Below are positions 40,081-50,903 of a stretch of 64,000 nucleotides of DNA, one piece after another. The first letter of the stretch is position 1. Each line of letters opens with the position of its first letter. Position numbers and translations under genes: made by a program. The stretch is from Tetradesmus obliquus (Eukaryota > Chlorophyta > Chlorophyceae > Sphaeropleales > Scenedesmaceae), in assembly GCA_030272155.1 (NCBI GenBank), contig CP126193.1:5270001-5334000 (forward strand), written 5' to 3'. The notes beneath the pieces were generated by a model. It saw nothing but the letters and a program-made list of their open reading frames with translations. It made no database searches and was not told where the DNA came from.

Positions 40081-40683
40081 GTGCAAAGTTGCTGCTGTTG
40101 CTCCTGCCTGCCTGTTGCTGCTGCTGCTGCTGCCGATGTCCGGTGAACTTCAACTACAAAATAAGCGTGTGCTATAACTTCCTTCATACTAACTCCAATG
40201 TAAAAAATGTTACAATTTGTTGATTGTTGAGACCCTGGGCTTCTGTGCAGATCCTGCACAACATCTAGCCGTTGTCACTCGGCGGGTTCAAATCCGCACT
40301 TCAAAGCAATGCCGATATCGTTAGTTGATAACGTCATCAAATGCATAATATTGCATCAAGCAGCAGCAAGCGCCTGGTTGAAGTCGGTTGAGTTTGGTTT
40401 TCGAACACTAGTTCAACTCTGTATGTTAGGCGCCGCTCACTGCACACCCCACATAGGTTCCGATTCACTCCCGGGCTTAGCGCTTGCATGCTTGCCTTAG
40501 ACTAGGGGCTATTCGACCTGTGCAGTCTCTGACTGCTGCGTGCTCGCTCTACACAGCCTCCGTCGACATCGACAAGCTCACATCGCCGGCAGCTTTGTAG
40601 TTTCATATCAATAGTATGCGCTAATAAACAGCCAGGTGGCTAGAGAAGCTCCACATCGCACATTGTTGTTGGCCGCTTGAGGC
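40081..40683. promoter_or_regulatory. Divergent intergenic region SET gene / KEN-box gene
   Basis: 603 bp between divergent starts. It includes an AT-richer stretch (40190-40225), unusual for this window. A tRNA T-arm-like string near 40280 was examined and rejected. Confidence 0.35.
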
Positions 40684-41566
40684 ATGTCTGGACCGGCCAG
40701 CAAGGGCCTCACGCAGCCGCTTGCTGTATTCATGGACGATAAGGAGAACTTGAATCCCTTTGGGCAGCAGCAGGCGGTGCACGGGCTACCAGGAAGCGGA
40801 CAGCAGCCAGGGACCCAGCTCCTCAAAGCACCCCCCAGGCCCAGCAGCAGCAGCGTACCCAAGGGTCGCACACCCCTCGCAGACATCACAAAGCTCTGTG
40901 TTGGTTCGGTGAGTGCTGCAGGGGCAGCTGCAACGGCAGCCCAGCAGCAAACAGACCAGCAACTGCCACCAGCACACTTGTCGCAGCTCATGGGAACAAC
41001 AACAACCCTGCATCCTGCACCTAACAGCAGGCCCTTTGAAGCTGTGTTACTCATAACATTGTTTGTAATCTGCAGGAAACAGTGTCATCAGCCCAAGTGG
41101 TCCTGCCCGTGGGGCCCGTGCAGCAGCAGGTACGTGACACTGCAGGTTGCGCCAGCAGCGAGCGTGTGTACCGTCATGGAGTGCGCCAGCATATGGCCTG
41201 CAGTAGCTTGCTGGCAAGCTGTTATTGCCACTGCATCTGCTTACCACGGCTGCCATGTGGGCAACTGCAGGTACCCAAAGGCCTTTGGGGCAGCAGCAGC
41301 AGCAGCTTCACAACCGACAGTGCGTCATCCAAAGGTAAGAGCAACAGACCGTGTGCTAGCTGCCTGGTACCATGGCTGTGCTGCAGTGCTTATCTTATCT
41401 GTAGCAGCAGTCATTGTCAAGAGTCAGCAGTCAGAGCATGTGTTGTGTCCTTGTAATATGGAAAGTGTCATGCTGCTGTGTTGATGCAGCTGACGCCTCA
41501 ACTGACATGTGTATGGGTGGTGATGCAGGTGGCAACGCTGGCCGGCGCCTGGCCTCCATGCGGTAG
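40684..41566 (+). CDS. Small protein with KEN box and destruction-box-like motif (possible cell-cycle regulator)
   Basis: Model: join(40684..40908,41076..41129,41271..41334,41490..41566), 139 aa, phases agree. I do not recognise a domain. The N-terminal half has a KEN box (FMDDKENLNPFGQQQ, around residue 20) and later RTPLADIT, which fits R-x-x-L destruction boxes and echoes plant cell-cycle proteins. These are degrons read by the anaphase-promoting complex. The rest is low-complexity S/P/Q, ending GRRLASMR. The layout recalls securin/PATRONUS-type proteins, but such proteins are too divergent to assign by eye. The last exon may instead begin at 41530 (GATGCAG acceptor, same phase). Head-to-head with the SET gene. 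Confidence 0.5.
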
Positions 41567-44297
41567 CCGCACATCTCCGCCTGGGCTCTGCACGGTGCTT
41601 ATGGCTGACCTTTTTGAAGGGACACCGAGGCATGTGCATGCAAGGCTGGGTCCCCAGCAGCTGCATGGCGCGCTGAGGATGAGTCACCATTAACAGCACC
41701 TGGCAACTTGCAGCCGGCGCTCAGCATGAGTCGTCGCATGGCTTGCCTCTTGCCATGCGGTGTTTGGCAGTCAGCAGCGCTGGTGCCTGTCGCCCTGCTG
41801 GTGCTTGTCACCAGCACCAGCAGTCTTCCCTAATCGTAAACAGCTGTGATGCATGTGGGCATGTTGTGTATGCGCTGCGCATACTCACGCCGCTGTGCAG
41901 GCCCCAAAGGGCTGACATTTTCATTTCAAGAGCACTGTTTCTTGTGCAGCCAGCGTTCAGATAGCATAACAAGGCATTGAAGGCAGCACCAGCTGCGCAG
42001 AAGGGTGGTTGGCAGGGTGCATGTGCTCCCTGTGCTGTCCAGTTACGTTTGCAAGGCACTGCTACCAGCATCGTGAACCAGCACACACGTGCGCAACTAG
42101 TATATGTTCACATCGATTGCCAACATGCTGCTGCGCAACGCTTGCTGTGCTGCGCGCAGCACAGTGATTGTTCTGATATGGCGGCTGCCTGCGATGGTGC
42201 ACTTCACGCCATCACATACACCTGCCTATGTGCTGCTGGCATGTGCATCTGTGAATTGGCGTCCACTCCACTGGGTGCGGTACAGGTGTTTGAGGACAGA
42301 TGCTGTGTGGTCAGTAGCAGGAGTTGCTCAAAAATTTGTCTGGCAGCCACATGTGCGCACAAACATGCACATGGGGACAGTTGATACAGTCGCTTTGGTA
42401 TGCGCCTGTTTAGCAGAGTTTCAGGAATGAGTGGTTTGCTCTGCTAAACAGCTGAGACAGGCTGTGATGCAACACAGCGTCTGTGCTGCCGTGCAGTAGC
42501 GTGTTGTGGTGGGCTGCAGCCTAGGCATGCTGATGACAACTGCAGCTGCTGTTCAGCAACAAGGTTGAGCATCAGCACTAATGTGTGTTGCTGCCCGGGC
42601 TTGAACTCACATGCCATGCGCGACTCATCATGTTGTGCTTGCTAGCCTAGAGCTGACCGATTGGTACTTGCTGCAGCAGGCAAAATAGACATAGTGTGCA
42701 TATCACGGATGTTTGGGGTGCCATCCTGCAGCTACCGGTGGCTTATGGTGCTGCTGAAGAGTGACTCAGCGTGTCAGCAGCAAAAGGTGCTCTCTTTGCT
42801 GCTGTGTTCTGTCAAGCAAACAAATGCGCTCACGCAGGCGTTATGGTCTGCCGTGTTCAGCGTGCTGCGCTTGCCAGCTTCCACAGCAGAACATCAGCTG
42901 GTCAACTGCACCGCAATGCCAGTGTTAACTGAGCTAGTTGCCGCAGCGGCTGCTACCAGCTAGCTGGTTGTACCTGTACTTGTACAGCCAAGGTGACTAC
43001 TGTGACAACTGACGGCTGCGTGATTGCACCAGGTGCAACACCCCTGTGCGGTCGACTGGGAACCCTGCACATGCATGCATGTAGGCTGGTTTGCATTACC
43101 AGACTTGTAACCATACACTTTCTGTGCAGGCCCCCTCATCATTCGGCTTCTGTGGCAATGACAGTCTTCAAAAATCTTTGAGACACCCTGGCGTGCCTAC
43201 GTGATCAAAACCAGGCAGCAGCAAGTTTGGCTAGCATTCAACATGGTTGCCCAAGTTAATTAGGCCCAAGGCGTGCGTTACGCTGGCGCATAGTTGCCAT
43301 GCGGCTTAAGCTTAAGTAAAGTGGCACTGCAAGATACAAAGAAAGTTGCCGATTGCAAGTTGTGGCATGCCATCTTGGCACCACCCAGCCAGCTTGGCAC
43401 AAGCGCCGCTTTTGAAAGCAAGGTGATGGCCCTCTGCGACTCAGTGAATGTCGACTGCGGGTCCAGCACAAGTGCGGCGTTGCTGCCACGGTCTGTGGCG
43501 TTCCTTTATCAACACTTGTGATATGTTACAGACCGAACCATGACCCAATTTGGAGTCAGCGAAAGGTTCAGTGGGCAACCACCACGTGCAAGTACTTCAT
43601 TCAATGAGTAAGTTACTCAACGGCAGAAGCAGGGTCACCCTCACGGTGATGACAGATGCGCTTCCTGCAAGCCACCACACATGATGCGCCGCATCAGATG
43701 CGTCTACCATCATTGAGCAGTGCATCTTCTTGTGTCAGATCATTGTGCTGCTGGGTGCATGGGACTGAAACCATACACAATGCAGCATGTTCCTGTCCAT
43801 GAAGCATCACATGGATGATGCGCACCAATAGAAAGCCTAAGGCTTGCAGGACACATGACAGCACAGACAAGCAAGCAAACCTGCTTGCAAGCTGCATCCA
43901 CAGCTTGTACAAGTGTTTGCTGCATTGCAGCTGCACTGTACGTTTGCCACAGCAGCAGGCGAGCGGCTTCACCTGCGCCAGACTACCAAACCAATATGTT
44001 TCAAAACCAGCGGTGGTCAGCAGCAGGACACCGCGCAAGTAACTGCACTGTCGCTGGACGCTGCATTCATGTCCGGCAACATAATCCACATGCAGAAATG
44101 CATGCCAACACTGCAGCAAACATTGAATATAACCTTGAACTTCATTTGCAGTAGAGCAAGGAAGCTGCTGACTAGCTACTAGAAAGATACAAATCGACAA
44201 TGTCCTGCCCCGCTATGACTTTGAGTGTCAAGATTATGCGCCCTAGCTTAATCTGCAGCCAGTAGCTGCAGCCCACCACTACTGCTGCTGCTGCATG
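41567..44297. other. 2.7-kb intergenic region, no gene supported
   Basis: Both strands were read through. Frames of up to ~170 codons occur (for example 43694-44200 on the - strand) but lack GC3 bias, splice logic or family motifs. A 12-bp palindrome CTTAAGCTTAAG lies at 43305-43316 and a copy of AAAGAAAGTTGCCG at 43338-43351. A degenerate tRNA-like stretch near 42580-42665 was rejected. The region could contain a fast-evolving or non-coding gene that I cannot see. Confidence 0.5.
43305..43316. repeat. 12-bp palindrome CTTAAGCTTAAG
   Basis: Perfectly self-complementary sequence in intergenic DNA; function unknown. Confidence 0.8.
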
Positions 44298-46105
44298 CTA
44301 CGGCAGTGGCGCCTCAGGGCCCCGCACATAGATGCGTGCTGCTGTCTTGGCCAGCGTCTTCCACCTGCTGCTGTTGGCCTTGGTGCTGCCGCGCCACTTC
44401 ACAGGGCCTAGCTCTGCAGTGGAGCCGTTGGCATCCAGGAACACTGCCGTCAGGCACTCGCCCTGGCCTACGCTGCGGATCTCGCCCACGTAGGCATCAT
44501 TGAGCGCTTTCGCAAGCAGCTGTCGCGACTTGACTGCAGCAGGCTGCAAGCTGAGGCCCCAGCGCACACCTGCGTAGAACACCTTGACGCGCGTAGGGCC
44601 TGCAAACCACCAGTGCCACAAGCAGGGCAGGCAGCAGAAGCAAACGCAGAAACGTGAGGCTTCGTGTGAACATTACCTTGGGAAAGATGGTATTATCGAA
44701 CATTCGATAACTTGAGGCTCCAGGGGGCTGCTGGCGCTCAAATCCAAATAGGCCTACTAGTCCACTGCTGCGCACATAAGCGCATGTGGAATGAGCCAGG
44801 TGTCGCTACTGAGCACTTGCTGGACATTGTTGTCAGGCCACTGCACAGGTACGCAGGCAGTATGCTGGGCTACATGCGCAGCTCAAATGTCGGCCCGTCG
44901 CAGCACTTGCAGCAGCTGCAGCAAGGCACACACCTTCCGCATCAGGATCTGCCTGCTGCTTCGCGAGCCGCTTGGCGGCAGCCGCTGCTGCCGCTGCTGC
45001 CGCCTGCGCTGGCGCCAGGTGCTGCAGCTGCTCGCTGATGTCAGCTGCTGCCAGGTCAAGCTGGTGCTGGTGCTCCGGCTGCTCCCCGTCATCGTCATCA
45101 TCGCTGATCATCAGGCCGCTGTCTCTGCTGCCGCACGGCCTGAACCTGTGCTGCTCCAGCTGGCGCTTTGCCACAACGCCATGCTCCTCATACACTGGGT
45201 GGCTGTGGTTGGAGTCTGCGTGGCAGCAAACAGCAGCAGCACCAGCAGAAGCAGGTGACAAGGTAAGCATGAGGCGCAATGGGTTTGCCTGCTGCCTGCT
45301 GCAGCTGTGGTTGTTCCGTGCAATACCATGCAATGGAGTGCCAAGCAGCAGGTTTGCAAGACCTCTGCAAGCAGCTGCACGCCAGCGCAGCAACGTGGCA
45401 GCATGCGTAGCAGGATGATCAAGGGCCCGGGCTGCATGTCAGCACAGCACATGTACGCTGCCTTGCAAGCATCTGCCGGGCCAGGCAGCACCCCTGCTGC
45501 TGATCCTCACAGGACACCCCACCACTGCACTGGGGCGTTGCCTGCTGCATGCTGCAGTAAGGTCTATATGTGCACACCTGTGGTCTGTATGTGCACACCT
45601 GTGGGCTCGCGTTTGATGCGCTGGTGTGCGCTGGTGTGGCCATCATCAGGATCACTGGTGCGCCGCTTTTTGCTGCTGGGGTGGTCCTGCGAGCTGCTGT
45701 TGGTGCGCTTGGTGCGGGGCTTGCCACTCTTGTCCTTGTCTCGCTTTGAGCGGTCTGCAGGCTGCCCTACTGGTTGCTGGCCGCGCCTGGCTCGAAGAGG
45801 CACGGCGTTGAGCTGCTTGTGCAGCTGCAGCGCATAGTCCTCATCGTTGGCTGCAGATGCAGCAGCATCAGCAGCGAAGCAACAGGCATAAAACAGCGCA
45901 GGACTCAGCATGCTCGTGCAAACCTCGATTGCTGTTGTGCTGCTGAGCCCAATTATCACTGTAAAGCAGCTGAAGGGTGTGCATCGCTACGCAAACACAA
46001 GAACACAGCAGCAACAGCAGCCGCAACAGCAGCAGAGCAACCTGCAGCCCCCTGCATACTTGTTGTACCTGCTGCGCGGGATGTTCGGCACCTACCTGCT
46101 GCCAT
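44298..46105 (-). CDS. Unknown nuclear-looking protein with DEDYALQLHKQLN motif
   Basis: Model: complement(join(44298..44599,44934..45215,45599..45850,46096..46105)), 281 aa. Every junction is phase 1 and fits. The first exon would be only 10 nt (ATG GCA GCA G), giving MAAANDEDYALQLHKQLNAV. A basic middle follows, with nuclear-localisation-like stretches (SKRDKDKSGKPRTKR; SSKKRRTSDP). Next come an acidic run (DSGLMISDDDDDGEQ), an alanine helix, and a C-terminal region of about 100 residues that looks folded (TRVKVFYAGVRWGLSL; AVFLDANGSTAELGPVKW; SRWKTLAKTAARIYV). I recognise no family. The repeated phase and clear GC3 bias argue that it is real. A plausible role in chromatin or transcription is inference from charge pattern only. 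Confidence 0.62.
44693..44710. repeat. 18-bp near-palindrome TTATCGAA-CA-TTCGATAA
   Basis: Two perfect 8-bp arms with a 2-bp spacer, AT-rich against the background, inside the last intron of the unknown gene at 44298-46105. It could be a protein-binding site, a hairpin, or chance. Confidence 0.85.
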
Positions 46106-48083
46106 AACAGTGATCGTGGCCTTTCACGTCCGCACGCCGAGCCCCATCTGAAGGGCGCCAGACAGAGTACGGTGTACAACCCGAAGCGCCCCTCTCGCCT
46201 CTGCAGCAGCTGCAACACCAGTCCCAGCGCGTCTGTCTTGATATAATATGTACGTGTGCAGCCAATCCGGGCACCTCAACATCAGCAGCAGAACCAACAC
46301 CGAATCACTGGGCAAAGCACAGAGCAGGTGTTACAGTCGTGCCTGAGCTCACTGGAACCAAAGGCTAACTGCTGCACCAAGACAAACTCGTTGTACTCAA
46401 CGCTCACATCCGCAGCAAACGTGCCAGCAGCCAAAGGGGACACTGCCACAGGAGACAAACACGAGACTGACAGTCACTGACTGTCATGATGACAAAGCAC
46501 AACCCTGGTCTCAGGCACAAAACCAAAACCCTGCAACATGATAGTCAGCAGTGGCGACAAGCACATCAGTGAGGCAAACGTCATTGCGGTAATGGCAGCT
46601 CGCGTGACAGCTGGTGAACGCCACAGCAGTGTGCCCACAGCCGCATGCTGGTGCTGTGCCCTTGCACAGCAGCATGTCGCTGCTGCTTTAATTGCCTCAG
46701 GGCGGCCAAACAAGTCCTGCAGCCACACCAGCGACCAACGTTGGCATGGTGGTGCGACGACTTACATCAGCCACAAGTATGCAGTCAATGGCTGCCCAAA
46801 GTGTTATAGCTCGCAATGCCGTCGATGCTGTCACGCTGCTGACGGACTACTGCACCAGACTCCTCTGCCCTCAACGCCACAGCAGGGCGTATCACAAGCG
46901 CTGACACCTCACCGATAACAGATCTCCTTCAGAACAGGAGCAGCAGGCATCCCCACATGCTCAACATGTTATAGAGGCTGTACAACACACGCCACAAGTG
47001 GCACGTGCTGACCGCGGTATATTCAGTATGCAAGGTTGGTAGTCAAGGTCAATGAATGGGGAGACATGCATGCACAGTGCCTCAGCTCATCAGGCGCACA
47101 GTGCCTCAGCTCATCAGGCGCACAGTGCCTCAGCTCATCACATGCACAGTGCCTCAGCTCATCACATGCACAGTGCCTCAGCTCATCACATGCACAGTGC
47201 CTCAGCTCATCACATGCACAGTGCCTCAGCTCATCACATGCACAGTGCCTCAGCTCATCACATGCACAGTGCCTCAGCTCATCACATGCACAGTGCCTCA
47301 GCTCATCAGGCGCACCAACCGGATGTGCCACGCCCAGCCTGACGAGGCAAGGCATAAACAGCACTCACAAGGTGGCTGTGCGGAAGTATCAACAAACAAG
47401 CATACAGAGCCAGCGGTGCCGCCAGTGCAACATCAAGCTCACGCACAACTGCTTGCTCAGTACAAGAAAGACCTGCTTATTCAGCAGGGGGCTTCTGATG
47501 TGACAATCCAATGCGATGCTGTGGCTGCCGCTCACACAGCACACGAGCGGGGCACACGAGGCCCTAGCAGTGCCAGCTTCACGCACCTGCTGTGCAGAGC
47601 TTGCAGGAGACTGGCATCTCACAGGAGAACACCACACTGACATGCTTGCATGCATATGTGCTACAAATGTGACAACTTGCGGTGGCAAGACACTGCAGTA
47701 CCCAGCATGGGTGTGCGCACACACGCAATGCCCAACCTGGCTGTGCAACAAGAAACATATTCCAAAAACCAGTGCTTGAAATGCCTGAAACTTCACTGGA
47801 CATGTTGCAGAGCAGACGCGTGCTGCCTCAGCCCTCACTTGGTGCTTGAAAGATCCCTTGGCTGGCAGCAGTGTGCTCATTGCCCTGCTCCACTGGCCTG
47901 CCCCTGCCAGCTGCGCAACGCAGTAGACTGTGGTTTGCCAACGCTGCAACGCTGCTAGTCTGCGCAAAGTTATGCCCCAGCGCAGCGTCAGCTGCAAGGT
48001 ATTGTTGCACATGCGTACGTGCCCGCCTTTCCCACCCAGCAGGTGCTGCTGTGTCGCGCTGCGCAGCCTGCTGCTGCTGCTGT
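46106..48083. other. 2-kb region with a 24-bp minisatellite, no gene supported
   Basis: Lies between two - strand genes and should include the promoter of the gene at 44298-46105 and the 3' UTR of the next. It contains the ten-copy 24-bp array at 47073-47312 and a 7-bp-stem hairpin GACAGTC-ACT-GACTGTC near 46469-46485. Open frames across the array are a by-product of the repeat. Confidence 0.5.
47073..47312. repeat. 24-bp minisatellite, 10 copies
   Basis: Unit CACAGTGCCTCAGCTCATCA followed by CATG or GGCG. Copies 1, 2 and 10 end GGCG; copies 3-9 end CATG; otherwise the units are identical. The length is a multiple of three, so several frames remain open (SASAHHMH repeats forward, DELRHCAC reverse). 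The variant layout suggests expansion of the CATG type between older GGCG units. Confidence 0.97.
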
Positions 48084-49092
48084 TCAGGTGTACTTGGCCT
48101 CGCCTGCGCCCTTGACCTCCACCGCCTTGACCACTGTGTGGTTGCGGGGCAGGTAGCTGGTGGCGATGCCCTTGTAGCCCATGGTGGCTGCAGGAGGGGA
48201 GCCCACCACAGGGGAGGGCTGCAGGCAGCGCACGTTTGCAGGAACATGTTTCCGTGGTGAGCTCAGCTCAGCTCATGGCTGGTTGTTGATGTGTTGTTGA
48301 TGTGCTGTGGAGCTCTACAATGGCTCTGGCAGGGACTCTGCTGCTTGTGGCTCTGGCCAGCACTATACCACATGCTCCGGCATGCTGGTGCCACAAAAGT
48401 CAGACAAATCTACTGCACCAACCTCAACCAGACTTCTTAGCTGCTGCGGTGTTGCTGCATCGACAAGCCAAAGCCGTGCTGGTGTAAGCAGCTCAGGGCT
48501 GGCCGCTGCACATCTCGGCTGCCTGAAGCTCACCTTGGGCCATCTGCAGGGCGCACTGTCACTCGGAGACAGCCTGGTGCGGAAGGAGTTGTTCACCTTC
48601 TTCACACCTGCATGCCATCAACAGCACATGCCCAGCCAGCTGGGTTAGCAGTTGCCTTGCCTTGCAGCAAGGCCGCAGCTGCGCTGATGAGCCCGCTGCA
48701 TCCGATGCAGCAGCTGCGTTGCAACAAGCATCAATGAGCCTTACCTGGTAGCAAATGTCCCCTGTCATCCACCAGGAAGCTCTTGTCTTGCCGCTGCTGC
48801 GTCTGGCCAGCCTTGGCTGATGTGGAATGTTGCAGCTTTTCAGAGTCCCACACTTGCCAGTTGCCCAGGCGGTGGGGCAGGTAGCTATGCTCATACTGGC
48901 CGGCTGTACATAAAAATGACACAGGGCAGACACATGGTCATTGCATAGCTTGGCTTGCCGATGCTGCTGAGGAGGAAGGTTGTGAAGGTGCTGCTGCTGA
49001 AGGTTATGCAGCAACCGAGGGATCAGTACAGCGACAAGGCAAAGACCATGTACCGGCAACATGAGTCTAGCAGCTTTAAGCTCAGCGCTCAT
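48084..49092 (-). CDS. Short unknown protein with repeated SYLP motif
   Basis: Partial model: complement(join(48084..48187,48557..48607,48745..48903)) plus a first exon somewhere in 48904..49092, probably starting at the ATG at 49092 (MSAELKAARLMLP). The exons read AGQYEHSYLPHRLGNWQVWD, SFLVDDRGHLLPG, VKKVNNSFRTRLSPSD and MGYKGIATSYLPRNHTVVKA, ending GEAKYT. Codon bias is strong in the last exon. The SYLPHR/SYLPRN motif occurs twice. Short basic proteins with Tyr/Pro repeats of this type include flagellar microtubule inner proteins, but that is speculation. The donor of the third exon (48557, GTGCGC) was chosen to fit phase; the first junction is not settled. Head-to-head with the TMEM69-like gene. 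Confidence 0.45.
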
Positions 49093-49610
49093 TCTTTCCT
49101 TAGTAGCTGGCTATGTCCAGGCTGAGCTGTGCTGAACAGGCTATTTGGTTGTGGCTCATCCTTTCAAGCAAAGCAGCCCTGAAAATGGCCAAAAGCCTGT
49201 TCCAAGCTTGCTGAAGAAGGCGTACCTGAGTAAATGCGCGACATGCTGTTCTGAGTGTCGAGCCGAACACGCTACAACTACAACTATCGAAACAGGTGAC
49301 GCGCTTGAAGTGCGTGCATTATGGAATAGGTGATAGCTCTTACTTGGATGGAGTGGTCCTTGCAGCAGCTTATGTAGTGTGTAAGTCGGAGTGACTTCTC
49401 TGTCACTGTCTTTGACAAGGTGCTTCGGATTTGCAGTTTGCCGAATACAAACTACCTAACTGTTTACTTTGTTCTTGCATCAAGCGTTAGTGCTTCGACA
49501 CCCTCCTAGTACTGCACCCCAATACACCCTGCCTGAGATCAGACGTCCCTGCTGCCCTGTGCACCCTGTGGCTCTGTGTTCACGTAGGTTGGGATCCAGC
49601 GACATCAGCC
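49093..49610. promoter_or_regulatory. Divergent intergenic region SYLP gene / TMEM69-like gene
   Basis: 518 bp between divergent starts, somewhat AT-richer near 49370-49500. No specific element recognised. Confidence 0.3.
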
Positions 49611-50903
49611 ATGCGTGTTACGCTGAAAGGTATTGAGTTACTGGCGATTCTGGGAAAGCAAGTGAGTATGCCATCAACAGGCACAAGATGTTGCTGCAGA
49701 ATGCAGGCAGGTTGCACTGTTCAACTGCCTGCAGATGTCAGCCTGCAGCCGCTGAAACACCATGTCCTTTTGCTCCAGGCAGCAGCTCAGGCAGCCTTCG
49801 GTTATCAAGCCAGTGGAGCAGCAGCCAGCAGCAACCTGCCTCAAAGAGGTGTGCTGCTGCAGCAGCATCTGTGGTCAGCAAGGCCATGGCTGAGCAGCAG
49901 CATTAGGGCCTTTGCAGCATCAGCAAAGCCAGTAGGCGCAGCACAGACAGCAGCACAGGCTGCAAAGAAGCCTGCTGCGTCACCTGGGTCATTCAGCCGA
50001 TGGTGGCAGGCGTTCCAGCAAGTGCCTACCGTGCCAAAGTTCCTAGGCCTGACAGGGGTGAGTCCTGACAATGCGCATTGTACACCAACATGTGTACGAG
50101 TGCAATGTGCTGAACAGCTGCCAATCTTGCCATGTATGCAGCAGCTGTAGGCAGGCGTTACAGCTGTTGTGGCAGCTAAAGCTGTACCTTGAGCATGCTG
50201 TTCAGCACATGTGCAGCCTAGCAACAAACGAAGCATCCCTGTGGTGCAGCTCGTCTGTCTGCTCTATGCTCGACCGCTCCACATCCCATACAACCTTGCT
50301 TGGTTGTTGCAAGCCATGCATCCCACATTCAACCATCCAGCTGCACGTCTCTCTCCAATTCCAACCCTGCTTGTGCACACTGCTTCTGCTCTGCAGGCGA
50401 TCCCCTTCATCGCCCTGGCCCCGCCAGTCTGCAAGCACCTGACCAGCGTGCTGCCAGCAGAGGTAGTCGACAACTGCGCCATGATCCAGGTCTGCTACGG
50501 CGTGACCATCGTGTCATTCTTAGGCGCAGTGCACTGGGGTGTCGCCATGTCTAGCAGCCTAGGTATGGCCAGCGCCCAGGCAGCACAGATGGCAAATGAA
50601 GCCTTCATCTACAGTGTACTGCCTAGCCTGGCAGCGTGGCCTGTAGCACTGATGGAGCCTGGCGCGGGGTCCATGGTGCTGGCGATGCTGCTGCCGGCGT
50701 GCTACCTGGCTGACTTTGCGCGGCGCAACAAGGGCCTGCCGCAGTGGTACATGGCGCTGCGGGTGCCGCTGACGCTGGCAGCAACATTTGGCATGCTGCT
50801 GACGGCGACGCGCCACGTACACCTGGAGTTTGACCGCGCGAAGCAGATCGCCGACCAGGCAGCAGCCAACAAGGCAGCAGCGGACGCGTCAGCAGGCAAA
50901 TGA
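49611..50903 (+). CDS. TMEM69-like (DUF3429) mitochondrial membrane protein
   Basis: Model: join(49611..49661,49779..50057,50397..50903), 278 aa, in phase. The C-terminal half is a DUF3429/TMEM69-type membrane domain. It opens with GLTGAIPFIALAPPVCKHL, has the family signature YGVTIVSFLGAVHWGVAMSS, then several hydrophobic spans (VLPSLAAWPVALM; MVLAMLLPACYLADF; PLTLAATFGMLLTATR). The molecular function of the family is not known to me. The first ~110 residues are rich in Ala, Ser, Arg and Gln and lack acidic residues (LWSARPWLSSSIRAFAASAK), as in a mitochondrial presequence. The frame stays open through the first intron (49662-49778), so retention would lengthen the presequence without a stop. 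The tail is a basic/alanine helix (QIADQAAANKAAADAS). Confidence 0.8.

Noticed and set aside
40270..40310. T-arm-like GCGGGTTCAAATCCGC
   Set aside because: Only four pairs form around an eight-base loop, and no acceptor stem pairs with the flanks.
42580..42665. Possible tRNA or tRNA-derived element on the - strand (A-box-like TCAGCTCTAGGC, B-box-like GAGTTCAAGCCC)
   Set aside because: The T-stem has at least two mismatches and the acceptor ends do not pair. At most a decayed SINE-like fragment; not supported.
43694..44200. 168-codon - strand frame in the 2.7-kb intergenic region
   Set aside because: It lacks the GC3 bias, splice signals and motifs of the real genes in this window.
44680..44775. 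Possible exon GFERQQPPGASSYRMFDNTIFPK on the - strand with a GTAATG donor
   Set aside because: Its phase 0 end does not fit the following exon (phase 1), while skipping it gives a clean phase 1 junction.
47036..47640. Repetitive 'protein' with SASAHHMH or VPQLITCT units
   Set aside because: Several frames and both strands are open across the 24-bp array, and nothing outside it looks coding.
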